64,000 nucleotides of DNA from Apricaphanius iberus. Lineage: Eukaryota > Chordata > Actinopteri > Cyprinodontiformes > Aphaniidae. The stretch lies in NCBI GenBank assembly GCA_028564705.1, contig JAPXFQ010001502.1, forward strand, positions 584,001-648,000. The letters are read 5' to 3'. The position numbers were made by a program, and so were the translations under genes. The notes beneath the pieces are model-generated. The model had not been told where the DNA came from, searched no databases, and worked only from the letters and a program-made list of their open reading frames with translations. This document shows, piece by piece, positions 24,601-36,600 of the stretch (position 1 is its first letter; each line of letters starts with the position of its first letter).

Positions 24601-27600
24601 AGTTTTGCAAGACGCAAAACTTAATATCATTCTCACAGACCGAAACAATGTTCCACACGGCAGACATGTTTGTTATTGTGGGTTTGCCGCCATGCGCACT
24701 AAGTGGAGTGAAGGGGAAGGGAAAACCACAGCGCCTCTGCTGTCCTGCTACCAACTTCTGCTTCTGCATCAGTTCTGTTGTTCTTTCTGTGTCTCTGCTG
24801 CCTTCTCCAAACCCAGACGGTCTCGGCAGATGACCGCTTATGCTGAGCCTGGTTCTGCTGGAGGTTTCTTCCTGTTAAAAGGGAGTTTTTCCTCTCCACT
24901 GTCGCTTCATGCTTGCTCAGTGTGAGGGATTGCTGAGAAGTCACGACGCAATCTTCTGTGATTCTCTAATTCCTACATTAAACGTTGTATTGTAATAACT
25001 CTTCTTGTAAAGTGCTTTGAGATGACATCTGTTGTGAAATGGCGCTATATAAATAAACTGAATTGAATTGGTAAGAGTAAGCGCTTCATAGTCGGTAGAC
25101 TATAAAAATAAAGTCAGTACCAGTACTTGGGATCGGGATGAAAGGCAGTGATCTGCGAACACAGATCACACACTTTTCCGCGGAAATCGGCCGATTAGTA
25201 TCTGTGGCCGATCAGTCGGAGCACTCCTTATTTCTAGACGTCTTCCAAAGTCGTCTTTTGACTGTTGGATTATTTGTCCTCTTTGGTTTTAGTCTTGTTT
25301 TTTTTAAACTGGCCGTGACAATATTCTGCAACATAGCTTTGAACCCGTAAAGTTTTATGGTCTCAACTACTGAAAATGTGCCCCATTTGTGGGAACATCG
25401 GCAAGAATCTGAAGTTCCCGTCCTGTGTAATATTGGTTATTAGAATGAAACTTTGTACAGATACTGCTGAGATATTAAACTCTTCTAGAAAATTATTTTT
25501 GATATTAGGATTCAAGTCAAGTTGATTTGCACAATCAAGCAACAAAGCAGTTCAAAGTGGTTTACATGATTAAAAAACAAAAAAGGTCAATAAGCAAACA
25601 AAAAAGTGCATAACGGTGAGAAGATAAAGGAAAGTAAAAAAAAAAACGGCAATCCAGAACAGAATTATCGATGTTCCCGCTATTAAACATTAACGGCAGC
25701 AGAGTCTTTAGCTTTGATTTAAAGAAAGTCAATATTTTAGCATTTTTCTCGTAGTTTGTTCCAGATGAGAGGAACGTAGAGAAGCTGAAAGCTGCTTCTC
25801 TATGTATGCTTCTGATTCTGGGGATGATTAGTAGACTAGAGTTAAAGGATCTGAGTGGTCTGGACGATGTAGAAAAAGAGCATATTGATAAAAAGAAGCG
25901 TAGTGTAAATCGATGTCGATGTATCACCAACTATCAAAATAAGTACTAGTTTAATTGCTTTGATGCCGTAATTTAAGGTATTAATTTAACCTCATCAGCC
26001 CCAGTTTAATTCTTCTCTGCAAAAACAATCTTGGTTTCTAAAATTAAAGAGAAAATTTTGGGGCTTTTTTCAACCTGGACCTTATTTTTGGCAAATATTA
26101 AGTTTATTTACTCACCCAGATGAGTTTGGAGCCACTTGGAGTCCTTCATGAGAAGTTTTTATCCATACAATGGGAGTCAATCAGGGCAGGAGATTTGAAG
26201 CAGTCAATAAGGCATTATCTGCCCCAAAACTCCTTCAATAAACCATGTTTTGTTATGAATAGTTAGCGATATTCCCATGTGAGTTCAGAACTTCTAGGAA
26301 GTACTAATGTATTAGCATCTGGGTGTTCTACAGGCTTTTAATGCAACATAAAATAACGAGGGATTTCAATGACGTCGCAGCCGTCCACCATTGTAGCTGT
26401 AGTCTGCAGAGGTTACAGACAAGGAGACTGTAGAAGCTGAACTAAAGCTTGGTTTATGGTTGACGCATCCACATGGCCAAATTACGTCATTTCAGCAACC
26501 ACACCTCTCTGCCACCACATGTCTAACAATCAATTATATATTATGAAACTATCATGCAGCCCTATTTAAACCACCTTCAGTTGGTTTGATGATGTGTGTT
26601 TTATTTTTCTCCCCAGGAAGTCGCTGGGCTCGGCAGAACCTGCGTTCGGTTTAACAGAGAAGGAGCGTTTGGCCAAACAGGAGGAGGAGATGAACGTTGC
26701 GCTGGTGGAGATCCAGCTCAGAGACGAGCAGAGCTTCCCCGCCCTCGGGGTGAGTCGGCCACGTTTCAGGACAGAGATTTGTGGCTTGGTTCATAATGAA
26801 ATGCATTCAGTGATTCGCACTCGTAAAAAAAAAAACCGCCGTCACGGTTCGCATTTCTGCAGGGAGGCGATCGTCAAGCCAGAAACGGTTGACAGGTTGA
26901 TCCGTTCATGTTTTCATTTCTGTCCACTCAGAGTCAGGCTGCGCAGCAGAACGAATCGGGGAGGAAGAAGGGCGGAGACAAAAGGCGATCCCAGAGGAAC
27001 AAGACGGTGAGTTCAAGTCAGAACCAACAAGTCCGCTTGTTCATAAATCAGGACCTTATTGGATAAAATTCAGATTTTTCTTTCAGTGGATCAAATAGAT
27101 CTAGTAATAAAACGGGATAAGTATGAAACGGGTTGGCCTGTTAAGAAGCCCACCCCTCCGAGTATCCTGATACATAACGCATCATCGGATTCTTGCCAAA
27201 ACATGACCCTAGTTGCCAGCGGCCGTAGCTCTACGATCCAAGTCTGCTGGTGATGTTTGCTTTTCGGCTCATCCTGCTAGGAAGAAACACGGTGCTGTTT
27301 AATCCACTGGAAACTTGGGCCGTTCTGTAGGTCACCTCTAGAGCTCGGGGGAGCTGCAGTGGGACATGGAGCGCTCCTTTGAGCAACGGGAATGTGCGCA
27401 GAGTGAGCTGGGCATTTTTAAGTAAAAAAACCCCAAAAACAAGCAGCTTGTAAGCTGTATCACACGTGCTACATATGAAAAGTAGCTTATCACACGGATA
27501 ATTCTTTTCATTGTCACAGGCGCTTTCTCTTCTGATTAGTAATGTTGGGCTAATGGCATTAAGGCCAATAGTAACTAAATACTGTATTGTCCTGGATATA

Positions 27601-30600
27601 GGACGACCCCGATTATAAGTCAACTCCACACAAGACTAATCTTTAGAAAAAGACTAAATTCATTTTTAAAGAAACTATTTTTACTTGAAACTTCGAATCA
27701 CAAATAATACAGACTGCTTTAATATTTGCCTGTTAATGCAATCACAAAGATCTGCAATGCATATTCTAGTAGAGCAAGACACTAGTGATACTGAGCAAAT
27801 ATTCCCCATCGTAACAACAGGACGACCCCACATCTTTACATGCAGGCTGTCTGAACTTGACTCATTACACGTCAGATCAAAAGTCACATTACACTAGGGC
27901 TGCCACAAATGATTATTTTGAGAATCGACTAATCGGATCACCCATAAATTGCATCTTTTTGCAGCAGCTGCTCAAATATATACATTATTAGCTTCCAGCT
28001 AGAAGTACTTTCTCGGAGTATTACCATGTCTAAAATACTGACAGTTAAAATGATCGCTTATTCAACATTTATAAACTAATTATAAAAACGTTCTAAGGGA
28101 AATAAAATCACAGTCACTATTGGTAATGTTACAGATATCAATATAGGTAATTAATAAAAATTTCAATTTAATAAACTCTCACTTTGTTCAATCTTTTCAT
28201 AGTTTTTGTGTCCATGAGACCAACGAAGTATTGGGATGCTACCATAAACAGAAATATATGATCCAGCTATGTGTAGTCCTCCACAATTGTCGCGACCTTT
28301 CACCTCTGCTTTGATGTCTTGTAGACAGCAGCAGCGGTATGGTATCTGCTTTAAACAGAACCAGCCACCATTCAGGTGCCGCTAACATGAGGGAAATGCT
28401 ACGATAAAATAAAAACCTGCTTATTTATATCGATCTATGAATGTCCCTGACAGAACACGCAAAGCAGACATGTTAAAAGAGGATGTTCATTCAGCCTACA
28501 GCTAACTTACTTACTAGATTAGCGAGGCAACTGTGCCTCTTCATTGTCTGCCACACCGGGCTTCCTGTTAAGCTGCTGGAGCATCACCTTCTTCCTGTCA
28601 CGTAAGCAGGTTCTAACCTGTGGGTTTTGGATTAAACATGCTTCTGTACAATTTTTATAAAACGCTCTTAAACATTAGCGCTCTGTTGTCGGCTCGCTAT
28701 GACGGTTTGGGCTTTTTCGGCGTTACGCCACGTCTGATCCTGATTCCCACTGCTGCTCATGTGTGTCAGAAGCAGAGAGGCACATAGAGCCACAGTATAT
28801 AGAGAGCAGTGAGCAATGCAGCCGCAGTTTTAAGAGAAAAGCAAAGCTTTAACAAAAAAAAAAGATATTAATTGTTAACATTTTTGGTTGTTGACATTGT
28901 CGTGACGAATCGACTAATCATGGCTGCCCTACATTGCACACAGGTTTTTACTCACGGACTTCCTCTACCTCGCTGTGCTCGCTCTCAGTTAGCATCATAA
29001 CTCTACCTCAGTTTGTTAATTTGATCCACTTTAGATCCACTCTGCTCTGGGGCCTGTACCATGAAGGTAGCTGAACAAACTCGGGGTTACAGGATAAGTT
29101 TTGAGTTGACAAAACCAAACCGATGCAATCAGGCTTTATTGATACCATGACGCAGCTTTATCAACTTTCTCTGTCAACTCAGGCTTTGATCCTTAAGCTA
29201 TGATTAATCCACACGCACGTGCACATAAGAGTGACGTTGACACTGAACAACCAATCACGTTCGATATGGATAGAGCAAGAGGTATATACATTTCAAGCAA
29301 GAGATAATTCTTCAGAAATATGAAGAATATAGAAGTATTTTTCAAGCACGCAGTAACACTATCTTCTGCCAAAGCAAGAGAAATATCTTGGAGGAGGATT
29401 GCTGATTGCGTTAATGCGTAAGTTAAACAATTAATATACATTTATTGTGGCTAATCATATTAAAAATATATTAAATACTAAAATCAAAATGTATTTGTGT
29501 TGAGATATATAAATATATATATCTATCCTAAGAAAGATTGATATTCATAGATTTTTAGATGCATCCCCAACTCCAAACGTTCTTGGCATCAGATCAAGAC
29601 AAAATATAAAAATATAATTCAAAGTGGTGAGTATTTACCATAACCTTTTATTATGTTTTTGAACATTTAATCATAAACACTTGTTTTCAGAAAACAGAAA
29701 AAAATCTGTATTGAGGAAAACTGGGGGACAGCCACCTCCTCAAGATTACACTGTGGCGGAGGAGTTGGCTCTGAGCAACAATAAGGAGCGGCCCATTATT
29801 GATCCGGTACAGTAAGGGCATGGCTTCGACTAGTCACATTTGTTATGTGCGGCTCAAGAAGTTCACAAAGATAAGACATTCCTTCCGCGGAAAATCAGTA
29901 TCTTTCATACAAGTAAGCATCAGGAAAGTCAAATGGATTTTGTCTGTCCCTAAAAACTCTTTCTCTACGAAAGTGCTCGTCTAACAACTTACGTGGAGAT
30001 GTCCACAGGATTTGGGAGAAAAGGTGAAGCCATTGCAACAGAGAACAGACGCTGGGAATTAGTTACGTCACCTATATGTTTCTTTGCTCACAGCTGATTG
30101 GTCAAACTTCAGTCTGAGATCTCAAATCCAGAATATAACCTGCCCCGGACCAGGTTAGCCGTGCAGCGTAAGATACCATGGCAACGAACACCGATTAAAG
30201 CCGAGCGACTTTCATGGTACCTAAAACCCAGGGTTGGTGGAAACTAAGCTGGCTAGCCAGCTAATCCGGCTTCATGGTACAGGCCCCTGGACTGCGTGTC
30301 TCCTTTTTTCTTTTCCTGTTGGTAACGCCATCCACAATGAGGTCACTGGCGCCCTCTCCTGTTGCGGTCGCGTAACAACCCCAGACAACTATCAGAATGT
30401 GTTAATGGTTAGACCCCGATTATAAGACGACGCATTATTTTTAAAGAACAAAAAACCCAGTCCTATATTCGGGACATTACAGTAGTTGTTCCTGCTGTCG
30501 GCTTACTGATTCATCAGTCTTTTTCCTATTTTTTTTTTTTTTTTTTTACAGAAGAGTCCCGTTGAAGAGATCAGAGCGCCGTCGCCCTCTTCAGACGTGG

Positions 30601-33600
30601 CGCCCACACCCTCCTCCCCGCCTCCTACGGTCGTCAGCGCCTCCCTTCCTGCTTCCAGCTCCGACCCGGCCAGGCAGAGCTCCCTCAATGTGAACATGGC
30701 CGCCACTGCCGCAGCTTCAGGCTCCGCCTCCGTCCTGCCGCCGCCGCCGGCCTGCGCCCCACTGGACACCAATGCAAACCTCCAGTCGTACGCCTCGGCG
30801 GCGGCTGTCCCGGTTTCCCTTCCGCCGGGCATCAAGCCGCCCTCCGCCGGCCTCTTCCACTTAATCCCCCCTGTTCTACCCGCTGCTTCGTCGACTCCTC
30901 TCCAACCGCCGTCTTCCTCGTCTCCTCCGCCTCTGTCCCTGCCCGCTGCTCCGACTTTCATTGCCCCCATCGCGCCGAGTCCCACGGCTGCTCAGGGCTT
31001 CATGCGCCCCTTCTCCCCCCTCACTTCCCTGCCTCGCTCCCCAAGCCCTCCTTCCTTCTCCGACACCATGATCCCGCCTCCTGTTCAACCCAAAGAAGCT
31101 CCGCCCACCCAGACGAGTAGGTTTAAAACTTGATTATAGCAGCTTTTCACGGTGGTGCTATATTCTATGTAGATGATGGTGAATTTTTTTGGGTCTTTTT
31201 CAGATGTTTTGCCCAAAATAGACGGGAGTCTTTCGTCCGTTTCTCTTCCTCAAGTCACTCCAAACCAGATTAAACCAGAGAGAACAGCCCAGCCGTCTCT
31301 GCATGACACCCAGACTGCAGCTTCTTTACCACAAAACCAGGAGCCGACGCCCCAGATCGAGACTGAAGCCTCCGCCCACATCGAGGCGGCAGCTTCAGAG
31401 CCTCCAGCGCTGCTGCAGCCTGACGTCTCTCCAGTTCAGTCCCCAGTTCCCCCTCCAGAGGCGCCACAATCCCCCACCATCCAGAGACCAGAAGACCCTC
31501 TGCCTCTGAGGTCTGATTCTCCTCCTCTGGCCCCCCAGCGGTCGCATCCTCCTCCTCCTCCCCCCGCCGGTCCTCCACAGCTGCACCCTGCACCCTTCCC
31601 TCAGCCTCAGCCCCTGGCTGGGACCGTCCCCCTACAGCAGCTGTCCCAGCTCTACCAGGACCTCCTGTACCCCGGCTTCCCCCAGGGGGACAAAGGAGAG
31701 GTCGCCCCGACTCCTCTGTTCTCGTCCAGCAAGACTGGAGACGACCTGCCCAAAGGTGAGCTGAAAGGAGATTCCAGAAACTATAAAAAAAAATTTATTC
31801 ATAAAAGAAGATTAAACCATGAATTTTTCATTATGTATTATTTTCTAAACAAGCATTAATCAGGTATATACCACAAATATCGAACGGTAATTCAGGGAAG
31901 ACGACCACTGAGCAGGAGTCTGGTTTCACTCTGAGAAAAACTACAAAATGTCATGTGACTGAAAGGGACAGGCAGTGTTTCCCAACCCTGGTCTTTTTTT
32001 CCTCCATACCGATACCTAAACGAAAACCTTATGCCCCATTTCCACCAGGGCCAGTACGGTACGGCCTGGAACGGGTAGCTTGTGTTTCGTTTACCATCTC
32101 AAAAGAACTGTAGTGGGTGAGGACGTGGGCGGGCTAAGCTTAACAAAAGCTCCAACAAAAAAGAATCTCATCTGTTGTTGAAGATTAAATTTTTCGAAAA
32201 CATTTTTTTTTAACCAGTGTACTACTTAGACTTTCATAGCTCAGAATGATATTAATCTAGCCATCTTGTTTTACAAGGATACTTTGCAGCTTGTTTTTAG
32301 TTGGACATTATTTTCAAGCTCCAGGACAGGATGATTGCAATAAAAGCAGGTTTTTGAATATGTTTTTTATCACTTGCAATTTCTTTTTATGAAAAAAAAA
32401 ATCAGGTAGGAAAAAATTATTAAAATCTGAAATCAGATTTGGTATAAAAAAAATACAGATATTTAATTTTTAAGCCATATAGCCCAGCCATACCGCCTAG
32501 TGTTTCTGTAAATATTCATCCTCTATTCTGAACCTTTAATCCTGTAAAATAAGAGGGGTTTGGTCCTTTGTTTAATAATGTTAGTCAGGGGAATCATATC
32601 TTGACACAAAATAAATAGTAGAAATAATGCATTGAAAAATCTCAAATTAAAAGTACTGCTCTGCCATTAAAATTGTGTTTTTGGTTTCATTTATTGAAAT
32701 ACAAAACCTAAAACAATTTAAAAATATAAATATATATATTTTTTTTCATCTAAAAAATGCCTTTTCTGAAACCAGGAAGAATGTCTGTCAAAAAGACTTC
32801 ACAAGGAGCAGGACGCGAGCTCAGAACTACTGAACAGGAGTCACCAACACTAACCACTCAGCCAACATGACAGGATAAAATATATGGACTCAAAAGTATA
32901 TATAGACAAGATCCCCATGTTGTTAAAGAGTGATATAATTCGCAACTCACACTGATTTCTTTATAATTTCAGGCCGCTTACAGTTAACTGGTGTTCTGCT
33001 TATTTGAAACTTTAAACTATAGCGGTCATTAAATTTTATTCAATATTATTTTGTGCAGTGAATCTTATTTCAAAAGGCATATAAGTGATGCAATTTACAA
33101 TATTCTTGTGTAATGTATCACATTAGGCATTATTGGTCAAAATCAAATAATGTACTTTTTTAAAATTGTTACACTTATAAGTGTAATAATCTTTTTTAAA
33201 TAAATAACAAATAATTAGTAACAGAGGATGGCTGCCATCTATTGACTCTTCTTAGTTACAGCTGCAGCTCTACTACTCTGAGCTCCGGCTGCCTCAGAGA
33301 AACGATTTAACGTGCAGCTAACAGTTTTCCTCTTGTTTATAACAAGAATGTCGATTTACCTCACGGGGAACTCAAAATTTCCTTTTTATTCAATTGAGAG
33401 TAGAAGGAGGAGCAGCTTTAGCTCAGTTCCCGCTGCTTCTTTCTTCATCCATAGTTTAACTGTAGCTTAGCTAATAGCTACTTGCTAGCATCGGCTAATA
33501 TGCTCTGTAGAGGTTTGGTCTGTTCATAGGGATGTTGTTATTGTGATACAGCGGTTAAGAATGTTACCAGCTGTTGTGAGTTGAATGAGAAGTTGTATGA

Positions 33601-36600
33601 GAAGTAGTGATTTATTTGTTAGTTTGTTTGTGTAAAATGCAATGTGTGGTTCTTTGTGATGAGGAAATCTGAGTAAATAGACTGTTGCCTGGTAACCGTT
33701 GCTACGGAGTCTGAGAGGGACGCACAGTATGTGAACATGGGAGGAGGTGATCGCGATAGTCTTTTAGACTAGGGCTGCATGATAGTTTCATAATATATAA
33801 TTGATTGTCAGACATGTGGTGGGATAGAGGGAAAAAAAGAGTCTATAAAAAGTTAAATAACCAAATGTTTCCCTTCCCATTTCATCAAAACAAGCAAACA
33901 ATTTAAAAAACTCGAAGCCTCGTCAACTTCCTATGAAGCGCAGAGATCTGATTGTTCCACACGGACCGTTGTTTTTGGATGGACAGCTCCTGATGAAGTT
34001 TGAATTTAGCTGCCGCGATGGAGGACATTAAAGATGCCCATAAACGTCAGTAAATATGTAAACTTTCCGATCGTTACATTCTTAAGAAGAGAACAAAGCA
34101 CAGTGTAAATACTTTAAAGTTGAGCTGGAGTACCACAGCAGTACGAGCTCAATGATCCAACATCAGAAAACGTCATCATGCTGTTTCGCCAAGCGTGGCT
34201 GAAACACGGTAACCTAAGCCTGCATACGTTGATGTTCGCTAATATTAATACTGTATTTGTAGCGATGTCATGATGCTGTTTGACTGGATACGATGTTTAG
34301 CTTTGATGTTTTTTAAGTAGTAAACTTATTCACGGTCAGTCGCAAGAGAGCTTTGTCCACACGTAGCCGGGTATCTCACAAAAACTGAGATAGTTTTCTA
34401 CGGTTTGGCCTGTCATCCACACGTAAACGCAGATTTTCGGCACAAAAAACGAATCTTTTAAAAAACTCTGTTTTCAGTATTTGCGTGTGAATGGATGAAA
34501 ACATTAACGTCACTATCTGGGACAAAAAATGCTCCAACATTTAAAACCAACAGACTTGATGCTGCGCTGCGACCAAAGTAAGAAAAAAAACTTTTACTCT
34601 CTCCTGACACAGAGACTCCGATGAGTTATTAGAATGACTAATGAGTGATCATTAGCAGGGGCGTATCCAGGAGGTGAATAAAGAGGGGCTAAAGGGGCCC
34701 AGGGTGGGTCTGGGACTGTAGCACCAAAATAAAAGCAGAGATGTTCTTCTAGTGGGGACCCAATCTGAGCTGGTCACATTGTAGAGTTTTAAACTGTTAA
34801 AAGGACATTTAGTCGTTTTGTTTTGCTAAGGTTTGTGTGACTATTTAGTCTCAAACTCTGCTTTTCAAACAATTTAAGTGATTGGCAAAGACGGAAATCA
34901 CAAAAACATTGCAACTTTTCACAAGTGGATGGCCTGTTTAGTTTATTGACTTACACTACCGTTCAAAAGTTTGGGGTCACCCAAACAATTTTGTGTTTTC
35001 CATGAAATGTCACACTTATTCACCACCATACGTTGTGAAATGAATAAAAAATAGAGTCAAGACATTGACAAGGTTAGAAATAATGATTTTTATTTGAAAT
35101 AAGATTGTTTTTACATCAAACTTTGCTTTCATCAAAGAATCCTCCATTTGCAGCAATTACAGCATTGCAGACCTTTGGCATTCTAGCTGTTAATTTGTTG
35201 AGGTAATCTGGAGAAATTGCACCCCACGCTTCTAGAAGCAGCTCCCACAATTTGGATTGGTTGGATGGGCACTTCTTGCGTACCATACGGTCAAGCTGCT
35301 CCCACAACAGCTCAACGGGGTTCAAATCTGGTGACTGCGCTGGCCACTCCATTACCGATAGAATACCAGCTGCCTGCTTCTTCTCTAAATAGTTCTTGCA
35401 CAATTTTGAGGTGTGTTTTGGGTCATTGTCCTGTTGTAGGATGAAATTGGCTCCAATCAAGCGCTGTCCACTGCAAAATGGAGTGATAGCCTTCCTTATT
35501 CAGAATCCCTTTTACCCTGTACAAATCTCCCACCTTACCAGCACCAAAGCAACCCCAGACCATCACATTACCTCCACCATGCTTAACAGATGGCGTCAGG
35601 CATTCTTCCAGCATCTTTTCAGTTGTTCTGCGTCTCACAAACGTTCTTCTTTGTGATCCAAACACCTCAAACTTGGATTCATCCGTCCACAGCACTTTTT
35701 TCCAGTCTTCCTCTGTCCAATGTCTGTGTTCTTTTGCCCATCTTAATCTTTTTCTTTTATTGGCCAGTCTCAGATATGGCTTTTTCTTTGCCACTCTGCC
35801 CTGAAGCCCAGAATCCCGCAGCCGCCTCTTCACTGTAGATGTTGACACTGGTGTTTTGCGGGTACTATTTAATGAAGATGCCAGTTGGGGACCTGTGAGG
35901 CGTCTGTTTCTCAAACTAGAGACTCTAATGTACTTATCTTCTTGCTCAGTTGTGCAACGCGGCCTCCCACTTCTTTTTCTACTCTGGTTAGAGCCTGTTT
36001 GTGCTGTCCTCTGAAGGGAGTAGTACACACCGTTGTAGGAAATCTTCAATTTCTTAGCAATTTCTCGCATGGAATAGCCTTCATTTCTAAGAACAAGAAT
36101 AGACTGTCGAGTTTCAGATGAAAGTTCTCTTTTTCTGGCCATTTTGAGCGTTTAATTGACCCCACAAATGTGATGCTCCAGAAACTCAATCTGCTCAAAG
36201 GAAGGTCAGTTTTGTAGCTTCTGTACCGAGCTAAACTGTTTTCAGATGTGTGAACATGATTGCACAAGGGTTTTCTAATCATCAATTAGCCTTCTGAGCC
36301 AATGAGCAAACACATTGTACCATTAGAACACTGGAGTGATAGTTGCTGGAAATGGGCCTCTATACACCTATGTAGATATTGCACCAAAAACCAGACATTT
36401 GCAGCTAGAATAGTCATTTACCACATTAGCAATGTATAGCGTGTGTTTCTTTAAAGTTAAGACTAGTTTAAAGTTATCTTCATTGAAAAGTACAGTGCTT
36501 TTCCTTCAAAAATAAGGACATTTCAATGTGACCCCAAACTTTTGAACGGTAGTGTACATTATTGCCGTTGACAGTTATTTTGTCAAATAAATGAATAAAT

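Larger units (their letters stand above)
23397..25228. mobile_element. hAT-like element with perfect 8-bp duplication, hosting other repeats (otud4 intron 13)
   Basis: Flanked by tatttcta at 23389-23396 and 25229-25236. Ends gtggggatgctccgatcag and atcagtcggagcactcct are imperfect inverted repeats. Inside lie repeat family C (23595-24066) and a Rex1-like LINE 3' end (about 24760-25070), so the 1.83 kb length is partly nested insertions. Confidence 0.75.
27582..30482. mobile_element. TA-flanked DNA transposon (possibly Tc1/mariner-pogo type) hosting two nested elements
   Basis: Starts ctgtattgtcctggatatag and ends cctatattcgggacattacag, near-perfect inverted repeats, with TA on both outer sides (27580-27581 and 30483-30484). 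The subterminal sequence gaccccgattataag is also present on both sides. A hAT element and a Myb/SANT-carrying element account for most of the interior. No transposase of the outer element remains. Confidence 0.65.

Noticed and set aside
24440..24925. 161-codon plus frame
   Set aside because: It runs into the Rex1-like LINE 3' UTR and has no domain; considered a chance frame.
30503..30985. 160-codon antisense frame over otud4 exon 16
   Set aside because: Antisense shadow of a GC-rich, Pro/Ala-coding exon; composition is Gly/Ala/Glu only.
34340..34520. Possible transposon end (gtccacacgtagccgggtat ... tccacacgtaaacgcag)
   Set aside because: Resembles a fish repeat, but I could not find a convincing partner or border.
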